This document shows, in pieces, positions 10,342 to 18,770 of a stretch of DNA of 64,000 bases. The stretch's first letter is position 1. Each line of letters opens with the position of its first letter. The translations under genes were made by a program, and so were the position numbers. Below the pieces are notes generated by a model. The model had not been told where the DNA came from and did not search any database. It worked only from the letters and a program-made list of their open reading frames with translations. This DNA is from Algoriphagus sp. AK58 (GTDB lineage Bacteria; Bacteroidota; Bacteroidia; Cytophagales; Cyclobacteriaceae), in NCBI RefSeq assembly GCF_014324365.1, contig NZ_QEIG01000016.1, positions 1 to 64,000 of the forward strand, in the 5' to 3' direction.

Positions 10342-11099
10342 CAGTTGGTCTGGATTTGTTTTCTGATTTTTCGAAGAGCTTCTTTTTCAAGCTCCACTGC
10401 CTTGGGGAAAAGCAGCTCATCCTCGATTTTGGCGTGGATGGAAAGCTCTTTTTCGAAGTTTTGAAGCTCATGGTAAAGCACCTTCATTGTCAGAGGAGCA
10501 TTTTCTTCCAAAAGATAATCTTTGGTGAGCTTTCGAATCCCTTCCATTTCATCATCGTGGATTTCGTGATGGTCGGCTAAGTATTGAACGGGATCTTTCT
10601 CGAGGATGGTCAGTGCATCATGGACTCTGAATTCTCCTTCTTCAATATCCTGGAGTAGCTGAATTCTTTTGAAGAGTCGGCTCTCCTCCTCGTGAATGTG
10701 GTGAATAAAGTCTTCCACAAATAAGGGAAACATAATCCTCAAATCAGTCATCAGGGTTTCATATCCAGGTTCGGGCTTAATGCCCGAAATGAGATTGGAA
10801 AGAAAGGGAAGCTCTTGGCGTACGAAGTAATAATGCTTCTTTTTGAGGTAAGCCACCAAAACTTCGATGGGATTCAGATAAAGATCTTCAAGAGAAGGGT
10901 CTTTTTGCTGAGCCCAGCTTTCCAGTTGTGAGGCCAGCTGTCTTGGATTGACTTTGTGCTTATGGCAAACCTTCTCGAGAGAGTCGGTTTGGTATTGATA
11001 AAAACTGATTCCGAAATAATGCAAAACAGCAGCGAAAACGTAGTTTTCTGAAACTAAATCGCCTACCGAAGCTTTTTCAAAATCCCCTTTAAATTGCAT
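10341..11099 (-). CDS. DUF542/ScdA_N plus hemerythrin domain protein (RIC-like)
   Basis: A 252-residue protein with an N-terminal ScdA_N/DUF542 domain (about 1-65, with the VGDLVSENY and AAVLHYFGISF segments) and a hemerythrin-like four-helix domain (about 85-250) whose iron ligands lie in HIHEEESRLF, DHHEIHDDE, and HELQNFEKELSIHAKIEDELLFP. This is the layout of RIC/YtfE iron-sulfur repair proteins. The Cys-Cys pair that normally follows GIDF is replaced by FYQYQTDS here, so the classical role is uncertain. I start at the ATG ending at 11099; the 25 codons upstream look non-coding. It is first in the operon with ruvX and def. Confidence 0.8.
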   Translation of the reverse strand: MQFKGDFEKASVGDLVSENYVFAAVLHYFGISFYQYQTDSLEKVCHKHKVNPRQLASQLESWAQQKDPSLEDLYLNPIEVLVAYLKKKHYYFVRQELPFLSNLISGIKPEPGYETLMTDLRIMFPLFVEDFIHHIHEEESRLFKRIQLLQDIEEGEFRVHDALTILEKDPVQYLADHHEIHDDEMEGIRKLTKDYLLEENAPLTMKVLYHELQNFEKELSIHAKIEDELLFPKAVELEKEALRKIRKQIQTN

Positions 11100-11258
11100 T
11101 GGACAAAAATAATTTTTTTTGAACGAAAAAAGGGGAATAAATCTGACCTTTATCTTTTCCTGCCGTATAAACAATCGTTAATTTTATCTAAAATCCGTTT
11201 TAATGATCAATCTTTTTACGGTAGTTTGAGTTAATTCGAGAAGAAAAAGCAAGAAAAC

Positions 11259-12908
11259 GTGAGCGAGACAAAAAATACCAAAGCGCAAATCCGATTGCCA
11301 ATCCTATTGGCACTTTCCATTTCAGCGGGAATTTGGATTGGGGCGACATTTGCAGAACCTAAAGGAAATCAAAATGACCTTAGGGCGGCGCTTTATAAGC
11401 TCCAGGAAATCATGACCTATATCAATCGTGATTATGTGGATAGTGTCAATACCAATGACCTCGTGGAGTACGGCATTAATAAAATGCTGGAAAAACTAGA
11501 TCCTCACTCCAGCTATATTCCTGCCAAGGATGCTTCATTGGCACAGTCCCAACTAGAAGGGGAATTTGATGGTATCGGTGTGGAGTTTGGCATCATACGG
11601 GATACCATCTATGTAGTTGCTCCCTTGACGGGAGGACCTTCCGAAGCTTTGGGAATTCAATCAGGTGATCAAATTATCAAGGTTGACGGTAAAAATGTGG
11701 CCGGCATCGGGATTACCAATCGGGATGTATTTGACTATCTCAGAGGTCCCCGTGGATCCAAGGTGATGGTAGATATTAAAAGGAAAAATAATCCTGAATT
11801 GATTTCTTATGAAATCACCCGGGATAAAATCCCTCAGTACAGCATCAATGCCTCTTACATGGTCAATAAAGAAATCGGATACATCAAAGTGACCCGATTT
11901 GCAGCCACTACCTATGATGAGTTTAAAAAAGCGGTTGGAGATCTTCAGACCAAAGGCATGAAGAAACTTATCATTGACCTACAGGGTAATCCCGGGGGGT
12001 ACATGGGAGCGGCGATCAACATGGCCGATGAGCTCTTAGGAGACCGTGACCTGATCGTTTCCCAAGAAGGCAAGGTGAGCCAATATAGCCAAAAAGCATT
12101 TGCATTCAGACCTGGAATGTTTGAAGAAGGTTCGGTCATTGTTTTGATCAATGAAGGATCTGCTTCCGCTTCGGAAATTTTGGCAGGAGCAATTCAGGAC
12201 AATGACCGTGGACTGATCGTGGGCAGAAGATCTTTTGGAAAAGGATTGGTTCAGATGCCAATCGACCTTTCTGATGGGGCGGAATTGAGATTGACGATTG
12301 CCCGGTACTTTACTCCTTCAGGCAGATCAATCCAAAAACCTTATGACAGTAACTATGAGGCTTATGAAAGAGATTGGTTCAACAGATATGAACATGGGGA
12401 GTTTTTCTCCGCGGACAGTATCAAGTTCAATGACAGCCTAAAATACGAAACCAAAAAAGGAAGAATCGTCTACGGAGGAGGTGGTATTATGCCAGATTAC
12501 TTTGTGCCTCTGGATACGACAATGAACAGTGCATACGTCACGAAGCTGTTCAATACCGATTCCTCCCGTGAATTCATCCTGGATTATGTGAACAAAAACA
12601 AAGGAAACTTTACGTCGATGACCTTGGATGACTACTATACTACCTTCAAGGTCAGCGATGCCATGCTCTTGGAACTGGTAGAATATGGTAAGAAAAATAA
12701 GGTGGAGTTTGATTCCAAGGACTTCAACAAGTCAAAGGAATACCTAAGGATTTTGGTCAAAGCACATTTGGGACGTCAAATCTATGATGACAATGCCTTC
12801 TACAAAGTCATCAATGACATCAATGAAGTCTATCAGCAAGCCTTGAATTTGTTTGACGAAGCAGATAAAATCGCCGTTGCCACAAGTCTGAAGGCTGTAG
12901 GAGAATAA
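11259..12908 (+). CDS. S41 family C-terminal processing protease (CtpA/Prc type)
   Basis: A 549-residue protease with a GTG start at 11259. It has an N-terminal membrane anchor (about 9-30), a PDZ domain (about 80-165) and a tail-specific protease domain. The catalytic serine is in GSASASE (300-306) and the catalytic lysine is K328 in SFGKGLVQ. Family members cleave periplasmic proteins near their C-termini and are active on the outer face of the inner membrane. The C-terminal 150 residues beyond the protease core are typical of Bacteroidota copies. It has its own terminator. Confidence 0.92.
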   Translation: MSETKNTKAQIRLPILLALSISAGIWIGATFAEPKGNQNDLRAALYKLQEIMTYINRDYVDSVNTNDLVEYGINKMLEKLDPHSSYIPAKDASLAQSQLEGEFDGIGVEFGIIRDTIYVVAPLTGGPSEALGIQSGDQIIKVDGKNVAGIGITNRDVFDYLRGPRGSKVMVDIKRKNNPELISYEITRDKIPQYSINASYMVNKEIGYIKVTRFAATTYDEFKKAVGDLQTKGMKKLIIDLQGNPGGYMGAAINMADELLGDRDLIVSQEGKVSQYSQKAFAFRPGMFEEGSVIVLINEGSASASEILAGAIQDNDRGLIVGRRSFGKGLVQMPIDLSDGAELRLTIARYFTPSGRSIQKPYDSNYEAYERDWFNRYEHGEFFSADSIKFNDSLKYETKKGRIVYGGGGIMPDYFVPLDTTMNSAYVTKLFNTDSSREFILDYVNKNKGNFTSMTLDDYYTTFKVSDAMLLELVEYGKKNKVEFDSKDFNKSKEYLRILVKAHLGRQIYDDNAFYKVINDINEVYQQALNLFDEADKIAVATSLKAVGE

Positions 12909-12931
12909 GAATTTCCTGTACCGATCTAGTT

Positions 12932-12960
12932 AAGCCAATCCTCTGAGGTTGGCTTTTTCT
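12932..12960 (+). terminator. terminator of the S41 protease gene
   Basis: AAGCCAA (12932-12938) pairs with TTGGCTT, continuing into TCCTC/GAGG, and a T run follows. It lies 24 bases after the stop codon. Confidence 0.8.
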
Positions 12961-13004
12961 TTTGACTCCAATCCATTTCCAAGCAATACACTCATTCGAA
13001 ACCG

Positions 13005-13403
13005 ATGACATTCATTTCAAAAATTCAAATCAATCATTTGGCGGTGCATGTGTCTAGCCTAGAGAGGTCTATGGATTTTTACAAAAATGTGATTGGCCTG
13101 AAACAGGCCGATGAACCTTTTAAGGATGGGCTTCATGCCTGGTTTGAAATGGGAGAAAAGAGTACGCTTCATTTGATTGAGGAGCTGAAAGCAACTCCTC
13201 CGATGGAGAAATCAAAGACAAATCACCTCTGCTTCATTGTCGGTGACTTGGATTTCTTTATTCAAAATCTAAAGAGTTATGAATGCTCTTTTGAGAACTG
13301 GGCAGGGGATATTGGAGTGATTAATGTGAGACCGGATGGGATCCGACAGATTTTTTTTCGGGATCCTGATGGGTATTGGCTTGAGGTGAATGATGATTGC
13401 TGA
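13005..13403 (+). CDS. VOC (glyoxalase/dioxygenase fold) family protein
   Basis: A 132-residue vicinal-oxygen-chelate protein with two beta-alpha-beta-beta-beta units. NHLAVHVSSLERSMDFYKNVIGL supplies the first metal histidine, LHLIEE an acidic ligand, NHLCFIVGDLDFF the second histidine, and RDPDGYWLEV the last glutamate. This resembles lactoylglutathione lyase and fosfomycin-resistance enzymes, but nothing fixes the substrate. It follows a terminator and is convergent with the nitroreductase gene. Confidence 0.85.
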   Translation: MTFISKIQINHLAVHVSSLERSMDFYKNVIGLKQADEPFKDGLHAWFEMGEKSTLHLIEELKATPPMEKSKTNHLCFIVGDLDFFIQNLKSYECSFENWAGDIGVINVRPDGIRQIFFRDPDGYWLEVNDDC

Positions 13404-13429
13404 CCTAAAAAACGGGAGGGGCATTCAGG

Positions 13430-14152
13430 TTATTTGTCGATAATAAGTTCTTCTGAGGGCACTCGGAATCTTTTCCCATAAATCCCTTCAGGAAGGCCTT
13501 TTCCGCAACCGATGATCATGCATATTTCTGATGCTGAATTTAAATTCAAGAGTTTTTTTACCCGCTTGCTGTCAAAGCCCTCCATGGGACAGGTATCATA
13601 TCCCGCTGCTTTCATTCCAAGCATAAACGTCATGGAAGCCAGCGCAGCGCTTTTGTGAACAGATATCCTCACTTCCGTTTCTCCTACTTCCCTTATCATA
13701 GGTCTGCGAAGTCCAACAAAAAAAGAGATTGCTTTTTTTAACAAAGACCATCCAGGAAATTTTCCATACAGCTTGGGAATCAGCTTACCATAGTAACCCA
13801 AGGCTTGTTTTAGTTTTTTATCAGGCTTACCGGCATAGGTGGAAGCGATGTAGTCATAGTTGGCTTTGGCACGGGATTTCCAGAGATCCCGTCGGGTGAC
13901 GACCACTACCAATTCTCTCGCTGTAGTTGCCGCCTTTTGTCCCATACATAATTTTGCCAAAGGCTCTTTCAGTGGAGAAGTCTCAGGTACGCGGACAAAT
14001 TGATAAAGTTGGAGGTTAGAACTATTTGGAGAAAGGATGGCTGCCTCCAGGCACTTTTGAACCACAGACCTGTCGAATCTTTCATTCTGATCAAAAATTC
14101 TGACCGACCTTCTCTGTGCCACCGATTCGAAAAATCCTAATTCCTGTACCAT
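13430..14152 (-). CDS. nitroreductase family protein
   Basis: A 240-residue FMN-dependent oxidoreductase of the nitroreductase superfamily. The phosphate-binding arginines occur in RRSVRIFD (14-21), SPNSSNLQLYQF is the flavin-contact loop, and a GYDTCPMEGFD segment forms the C-terminal FMN pocket. It is somewhat longer than the 200-residue minimal family because of an insert with a possible hydrophobic helix (about 125-150). The electron acceptor is unknown. It is divergent from the ABC transporter pair downstream on the plus strand. Confidence 0.88.
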   Translation of the reverse strand: MVQELGFFESVAQRRSVRIFDQNERFDRSVVQKCLEAAILSPNSSNLQLYQFVRVPETSPLKEPLAKLCMGQKAATTARELVVVVTRRDLWKSRAKANYDYIASTYAGKPDKKLKQALGYYGKLIPKLYGKFPGWSLLKKAISFFVGLRRPMIREVGETEVRISVHKSAALASMTFMLGMKAAGYDTCPMEGFDSKRVKKLLNLNSASEICMIIGCGKGLPEGIYGKRFRVPSEELIIDK

Positions 14153-14245
14153 TTTCTTCTTTTAACCTTTTTTTGATAGGCAAATATGCCTTAAATCTTG
14201 ATGTTTAAGCATATTTTGCATTGATCAAAATCCAATAACCCACTC

Positions 14246-15733
14246 ATGTTTTTTACACTTATCAGACTTCAGCTATTGAAGAGCATGCGCTCAACCAGTT
14301 TTGCCAAAAGTGCACTGGCCACAGGATTTATGATTTTCATCGCACTTCTGTTATTGAGCTATGTGTTTCTTGCCGGGCTTTTTTTGGGAAGAATCATTGA
14401 GCTGATCGGAGAGGGAAGAGATGCGATTGAGTTTTTGAACTCCGGCCTGATTTACTTTTTCCTGGTGGAGTTTATGTACCGATATTTTATCCAAAAGCTG
14501 CCGGTGGTAGAGTTGGAAAGCTTGCTTCATCTGCCCATAGGTAAGAAGCGAATTATTCAAATCCTGATGCTGCGCTCCTTTATTTCACCGCTGAACTTGA
14601 TTGCCTTGCTCCTCTTTTTGCCATTCGGTGTCCAAGTAATCATGGAGAAATTTGGGGCGATGGGATTTGTGTCATGGTTGGGAACTTTACTTTTTTTCAG
14701 CTGGACCCTGCATTGGTTTATGCTTTGGTTTAAGCAGCGTTTTGAGGACTCCATGATAGGTGTTTTGGTGGTTTTTGGGACCCTTTTGCTCGGAGGAGGC
14801 TCCACTTACATGGGCTGGTTTAATGTTGGTGAACTTTTGGTGCCCTTATTTTCTGCAGCCATAACGACTCCGATTCCTCTCTTGGCGATGGCGTTGCTTT
14901 GTTTCTTTGCATTCTACCTTGCCTTCAGATTTTATGTGCAGAATGCCTACTTGGAGGATCTGAGCGAAGAGGAGGATGTCCGTTTTGTCAATCAGAGCTT
15001 AGGATTCTTCTCTAGGTTTGGGGTGGCGGGCGAGTTGGCCAATCTGGAATGGAAGCTGATCATCCGGCACAAGAAAAGCCGTACTTTTTTGATGCTTTCT
15101 GTTTTTTTTCTCCTCTATGGGCTGTTCTTTTATACCAATCCCCAGTATCAAAGCGAGGAAGGATTAAGTCCGATTTTCATTTTCGTAGGAGTATTTATTA
15201 CCGGGATCTTCATGATTCAGTATGGACAGCTTTTTTTGAGTTGGAACTCCGGTAATTTTGATTTTTTCCTTGGCAAAAAAGCAGGGATTGAGTCGCTGGT
15301 GAGAGGGAAATATCTGCTTTTCATGAGTGTTTCGATGGTTTGTTTTCTTGCTTCTGTTCCGTATGTGTATTTCGGAGTTGACATATTGCTGATTCATTTG
15401 GCGACTTTTCTGTTTAATATCGGGATCATGGTTCATGTGATCATTTACTTTGCTCTTTGGAAACCCAAACCAATGGATCTGAATAAGGGAGCCATGTTTA
15501 ATTACGAAGGGGTTGGTGCCGCCCAGTTTTTGGTGATTATTCCGCTTATGGCTGGTCCGTATTTGATTTATTTGCCTTTTTCGCTATTGATCAGTGATTA
15601 TGCAGGTCTTTTAGCTTTGGGTATCAGCGGTCTGATTGGCTTGATTGCCTTCAAGCCTCTTTCCCAGTTTAATATCAACCGTGTACTTTCTAACCGTTAC
15701 GAAATTTCATCCTCATTCCGTCAAGAACTATGA
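14246..15733 (+). CDS. ABC exporter permease, DUF5687 family
   Basis: A 495-residue integral membrane protein with about ten hydrophobic segments, beginning with a cytoplasmic tail (FFTLIRLQLLKSMRSTSF) and a first helix at about 28-50. It matches the DUF5687 family, which in Bacteroidota always accompanies an ABC ATPase. Its last codons overlap the ATPase gene by 4 bases, so the two form one exporter. The hydrophilic stretch at about 235-275 could contact the ATPase. The exported compound is unknown. Confidence 0.85.
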   Translation: MFFTLIRLQLLKSMRSTSFAKSALATGFMIFIALLLLSYVFLAGLFLGRIIELIGEGRDAIEFLNSGLIYFFLVEFMYRYFIQKLPVVELESLLHLPIGKKRIIQILMLRSFISPLNLIALLLFLPFGVQVIMEKFGAMGFVSWLGTLLFFSWTLHWFMLWFKQRFEDSMIGVLVVFGTLLLGGGSTYMGWFNVGELLVPLFSAAITTPIPLLAMALLCFFAFYLAFRFYVQNAYLEDLSEEEDVRFVNQSLGFFSRFGVAGELANLEWKLIIRHKKSRTFLMLSVFFLLYGLFFYTNPQYQSEEGLSPIFIFVGVFITGIFMIQYGQLFLSWNSGNFDFFLGKKAGIESLVRGKYLLFMSVSMVCFLASVPYVYFGVDILLIHLATFLFNIGIMVHVIIYFALWKPKPMDLNKGAMFNYEGVGAAQFLVIIPLMAGPYLIYLPFSLLISDYAGLLALGISGLIGLIAFKPLSQFNINRVLSNRYEISSSFRQEL

Positions 15734-16425
15734 TCCAGATATCCCAACTCAAAAAACAATACAAAGAAGCAGTTGTCCTCGATGTGCCTTCACTGGAGAT
15801 TTCCAAAGGTGAGTGCTTTGGCTTGGTCGGTAATAACGGTGCCGGAAAAACCACGCTTTTTCGGATTATTCTAGATCTGTTAAGGTCTACGACAGGCAAT
15901 GTCACCATCAACGGTGAAGATGTAAGTAAATCTGAAAACTGGAAATCCTCCGTAGGGGCTTACCTGGATGAACACATGCTTTTGGCTTATCTGACTTCTG
16001 ATGAATATTTTGAAACTCTTAGGAAGATCTACGGGATGTCCGATGCTGATTTGAAAAGTCATTTGGAGAAATTTACCGAGCTGTTCAACGAGGAGGTTTT
16101 GGGAAAAAAGAAGTACATCCGGGATCTGTCCAAAGGTAATCTCAAAAAAGTAGGAATAGCTGCAGCCATGATGGGGAATCCGGAGGTGGTAATGCTGGAT
16201 GAGCCCTTTGAAAACCTGGATCCAAGTTCCCAAATTCGACTGAAGAAGCTAATCTTAAAAGAAAAGGAGCAATCCAAAATCACCTTTTTGATCTCCAGCC
16301 ATGACTTGAATCATGTGACTGAGATCTGTGATCGGATTGTCCTGCTGGAAAAGGGTAAAGTCATCCGAGATCTGAGAGAGAAGGCTGAAATGATGAGTGA
16401 GCTGGAGGCGTATTTTACTGGATAG
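15730..16425 (+). CDS. ABC transporter ATP-binding protein
   Basis: A 231-residue nucleotide-binding subunit. Walker A is GNNGAGKT at about 34-41. The signature motif is the variant LSKGNLKK in place of LSGGQ. Walker B is VVMLDEPFENLD, and the H-loop is SSHDLNH. It belongs to the CcmA/NatA-like branch that works with permeases without a fused ATPase. It overlaps the DUF5687 permease by 4 bases and should form the exporter with it. It converges on the small lipoprotein gene. Confidence 0.93.
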   Translation: MIQISQLKKQYKEAVVLDVPSLEISKGECFGLVGNNGAGKTTLFRIILDLLRSTTGNVTINGEDVSKSENWKSSVGAYLDEHMLLAYLTSDEYFETLRKIYGMSDADLKSHLEKFTELFNEEVLGKKKYIRDLSKGNLKKVGIAAAMMGNPEVVMLDEPFENLDPSSQIRLKKLILKEKEQSKITFLISSHDLNHVTEICDRIVLLEKGKVIRDLREKAEMMSELEAYFTG

Positions 16426-16439
16426 TGGGGGGATAGGGA

Positions 16440-16793
16440 TCACTTTAAAAAGAAAGGTGCTTCATCGCAAATTCGCGTGTTTTCGTAGACAACACACCCT
16501 CGGTAACGGTACTCACCGATTTGATTTCCCTTGAATTTTTTTAGGATGGAGATTCTTCCTGATTTTCCACTGATATCTTCGGTAAAAAGGACTTGATCAT
16601 TGATTTCCCAGATCATTTTCCAGTCGTTAGTCGGAGGAAGTCCTCTCACCACGAACAGCAGACCGACACTGTCCTGTACTGAGTGCGTCTGACCTCCCGC
16701 CACGGACACCTCCTCTACCGTAAAATCAGAAGGTTGGGGAGGAATGATGTTGCAGGCCACAAGTAAAAAAAATAAGAGAGGAATCTTTTTCAT
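16440..16793 (-). CDS. hypothetical small lipoprotein
   Basis: I take the start at 16793 because this places a lipoprotein signal (KKIPLLFFLLVAC) at the N-terminus, giving 117 residues; an in-frame ATG at 16826 would add 11 residues and hide the signal. The mature part looks like one beta-sandwich domain, with phrases such as GEYRYRGCVVYENTRICDEAPF, and contains two cysteines that could form a disulfide. I recognise no family. The gene ends 14 bases from the convergent ABC ATPase gene and stands upstream of nothing on its strand. Confidence 0.65.
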   Translation of the reverse strand: MKKIPLLFFLLVACNIIPPQPSDFTVEEVSVAGGQTHSVQDSVGLLFVVRGLPPTNDWKMIWEINDQVLFTEDISGKSGRISILKKFKGNQIGEYRYRGCVVYENTRICDEAPFFLK

Positions 16794-16900
16794 AAAGTAC
16801 GCGGAAATTCTTATCAAATTACCCATTGGGGAGAAATCGAATAATAAGGGATGTCCCTAGCCCAAAGTTCAAAGAAAATAGATTTGGCAATAAAACAAAT

Positions 16901-16929
16901 AATCCCTTTCAGATTGCTCTGAAGGGATT
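16901..16929 (-). terminator. tmRNA terminator
   Basis: AATCCCTT...CAGA pairs with TCTG...AAGGGATT, with one bulged base, and on the minus strand this is followed by ATTTGTTTTATT. It lies six bases after the tmRNA 3' end. Confidence 0.8.
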
Positions 16930-16934
16930 ACTTG

Positions 16935-17333
16935 TGGAGCTGGTGGGATTCGAACCCACGTCCAGATAAGGAAGCACCGTACCGTCTACATGCTTAGTCA
17001 CCGGTTGGTTTTTCGACCACGCTATGCTGGGTGACACACCTGAGCGGGGCTTATCGATTGGTCTTAAGCTTGCTTAATCGCATCACAAGCAGCAGTCCGA
17101 TCAAGTCGACACCTCGGATCCACCCTGATCAGACGGAGGGTGGGGAGATGTGGCCGGGGAATCACTCTCGTAACTCAACCCTTTAAGCGATCTGTCCTAG
17201 TGAGGAGAGATTAGGCAGCCATGGCGTAAGAAGTTTCGCCATTTATCGTTCGTATGAATGGTTTAAGGCCGTACATACTCCAGCCTGCATGCGAGCCCGA
17301 TGATTACACCTACTGTCAAAACCGGTCAGCCCC
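16935..17333 (-). ncRNA. ssrA: transfer-messenger RNA (tmRNA)
   Basis: A 399-nt tmRNA that rescues stalled ribosomes together with SmpB. The 5' end GGGGCTGACCGGTTTTGACA (17333 downward) is the conserved tmRNA start. It pairs with the 3' CAGCTCC to form the tRNA-like acceptor stem, with a T-arm GGGTTCGAATCCC near 16945-16957. CCA is not encoded and must be added. The tag frame at 17240-17211 reads GETSYAMAA then TAA. Between the tag and the 3' end lie pseudoknot-forming G/C-rich segments. It is a one-piece, not permuted, form. Confidence 0.96.
17211..17240 (-). other. tmRNA tag reading frame (GETSYAMAA)
   Basis: Codons GGC GAA ACT TCT TAC GCC ATG GCT GCC TAA encode the degradation tag. The final AMAA fits the small hydrophobic ends recognised by ClpXP-type proteases, and GE at the start is usual in Bacteroidota tags. 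The bases before the resume codon are ATAAAT. Confidence 0.9.
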
Positions 17334-17349
17334 ATAGACAAAGGAAAGA

Positions 17350-17357
17350 CAAAAATA
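17350..17357 (-). promoter_or_regulatory. possible -7 box for ssrA
   Basis: On the minus strand this reads TATTTTTG, matching TAnnTTTG, 17 bases before the mature tmRNA 5' end. A -33 TTG is not evident, so this is tentative. Confidence 0.35.
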
Positions 17358-17373
17358 TGGGAAAATTCGTTCA

Positions 17374-17401
17374 TTTTCGATTTCAGAATTACGATTTACG
17401 A
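17374..17401. repeat. degenerate 7-bp tandem repeat tract
   Basis: Four consecutive heptads of the form nTTnCGA (for example TTTTCGA, ATTACGA, TTTACGA) lie between ssrA and dnaX. The register matches other tracts in this window that end in GA. Confidence 0.55.
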
Positions 17402-17480
17402 CAGGCAGAGCAGGGTGGAGGCTTTTCTACCGAGGTTTCACTTCACTTTCCAATATCCTGTTCACCATCAATCCTCCCTG

Positions 17481-17528
17481 CTTCCCGACTTCCTTGCTTC
17501 CCTACCCCTTAACTTTCCGACTTTAGTA
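17481..17528. repeat. degenerate 8-bp tandem repeat tract
   Basis: Six pyrimidine-rich octads (CTTCCCGA, CTTCCTTG, CTTCCCTA and three more diverged) lie in the 274-base gap between ssrA and dnaX. No gene or RNA is visible in that gap. Confidence 0.6.
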
Positions 17529-17607
17529 ATCAATCTCTTAACCAAAATCTTTCCCAAAGACCCAAATTCTCCCTTCCCGAATATCCACTTTTTTATATCT
17601 TGCAGCG

Positions 17608-18753
17608 ATGGAAAATTTCGTCGTTTCGGCAAGGAAATATAGACCGGTAGATTTCAAGAGCGTCGTGGGGCAGCAGCATATCACCACCACGCTTCAGAAT
17701 GCGATCAAAAATAACCACCTCGCTCAGGCTTTTCTTTTTTGCGGACCACGTGGAGTGGGTAAAACCACCTGTGCCCGTATTTTGGCCAAGACGATTAACT
17801 GCGAAAGCATCACCAAGGACTTCGAAGCCTGCGGAAAATGCGAGTCCTGCGTTTCCTTTCAAAACAACGCTTCCTTTAATGTCTACGAACTCGATGCCGC
17901 GTCCAACAACTCGGTAGACGATATCCGAAATCTCGTCGATCAAGTCCGATACGCTCCTCAAAAAGGTCAGTACAAGGTCTATATCATCGACGAAGTGCAC
18001 ATGCTCTCGACAGCGGCCTTCAATGCCTTTTTGAAAACCCTAGAAGAGCCTCCTAAGTATGCCATCTTTATTTTGGCTACTACGGAAAAACATAAAATCA
18101 TCCCAACTATCCTTTCCCGCTGCCAGATATTTGATTTTAACCGGATTCAGATCAAGCATATTTCGGATCATCTGAAATACATCGCCGAAAAGGAAAAAGT
18201 AGACTATGAAGAAGAAGCACTTCGCCTGATCGCTACCAAAGCGGATGGAGCTCTTCGTGACGCACTTTCCATTTTTGACCTGATTGTGACCTATTCCGCA
18301 GGGAAAAAAGTAACCTATCAGGAGACGATCTCCAACCTTAACATTCTCGATTACGACTACTATTTCAAAGTCGTGGATGCGCTTTTGGCAGAGGATATTT
18401 CATCTACCCTGTTGATCTTTGATGAAATCCTGAAGAAAGGGTTCGATGGGCATAATTTTATCGTCGGGCTGAGCGAGCATTTTAGGGATTTGCTGGTAGT
18501 CAAGGACGAGGCTACCGTGGAATTGTTGCAAGTCTCTGAATCAGCCAAGGACCGATATATTCAGCAGACCGGGCAGGCTTCTACATCATTTTTGCTGTCG
18601 GCTCTCAACCTGGCCAATCAGTGCGATATTCACTACAAGACCAGTAAAAATCAGCGTCTTCACGTGGAATTGGCCTTAATGAAAATGGCTAAACTTCCCC
18701 AAGCTTTCCGCTTGGCGGCACTTTCCAGCCTTGAGGCAAAAAAAAAAGTCTGA
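17608..18753 (+). CDS. dnaX: DNA polymerase III clamp-loader subunit, gamma-length frame
   Basis: The zero frame of dnaX encodes 381 residues of the clamp-loader ATPase that places the beta clamp on DNA. Walker A is GPRGVGKT (46-53), four zinc cysteines are C65, C75, C78 and C81, Walker B is VYIIDEVHML, and the SRC sensor is in LSRCQIFDF. Domains I-III are complete. The frame ends in AKKKV-TGA directly after a run of ten A (18738-18747). A -1 shift there continues into a normal Bacteroidota DnaX C-terminus up to 19343, giving a 578-residue tau. So the gene either makes gamma and tau by slippage or contains a sequencing error in the run. Confidence 0.93.
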   Translation: MENFVVSARKYRPVDFKSVVGQQHITTTLQNAIKNNHLAQAFLFCGPRGVGKTTCARILAKTINCESITKDFEACGKCESCVSFQNNASFNVYELDAASNNSVDDIRNLVDQVRYAPQKGQYKVYIIDEVHMLSTAAFNAFLKTLEEPPKYAIFILATTEKHKIIPTILSRCQIFDFNRIQIKHISDHLKYIAEKEKVDYEEEALRLIATKADGALRDALSIFDLIVTYSAGKKVTYQETISNLNILDYDYYFKVVDALLAEDISSTLLIFDEILKKGFDGHNFIVGLSEHFRDLLVVKDEATVELLQVSESAKDRYIQQTGQASTSFLLSALNLANQCDIHYKTSKNQRLHVELALMKMAKLPQAFRLAALSSLEAKKKV

Positions 18754-18770
18754 GTGAAGCTCCCGCTCAG
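18738..18770 (+). promoter_or_regulatory. dnaX slippery A10 run with abutting hairpin
   Basis: Ten consecutive A (18738-18747) span codons GCA AAA AAA AAA. After a two-base spacer, CTGAGTG (18750-18756) pairs fully with CGCTCAG (18764-18770) over a seven-base loop, and the zero-frame TGA is inside the stem. GAGG just upstream (18733-18736) could act as an internal Shine-Dalgarno. E. coli dnaX uses a slippery run plus hairpin for ribosomal -1 shifting, and Thermus dnaX uses an A9 run for transcript slippage. Either mechanism would work here. Confidence 0.65.
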
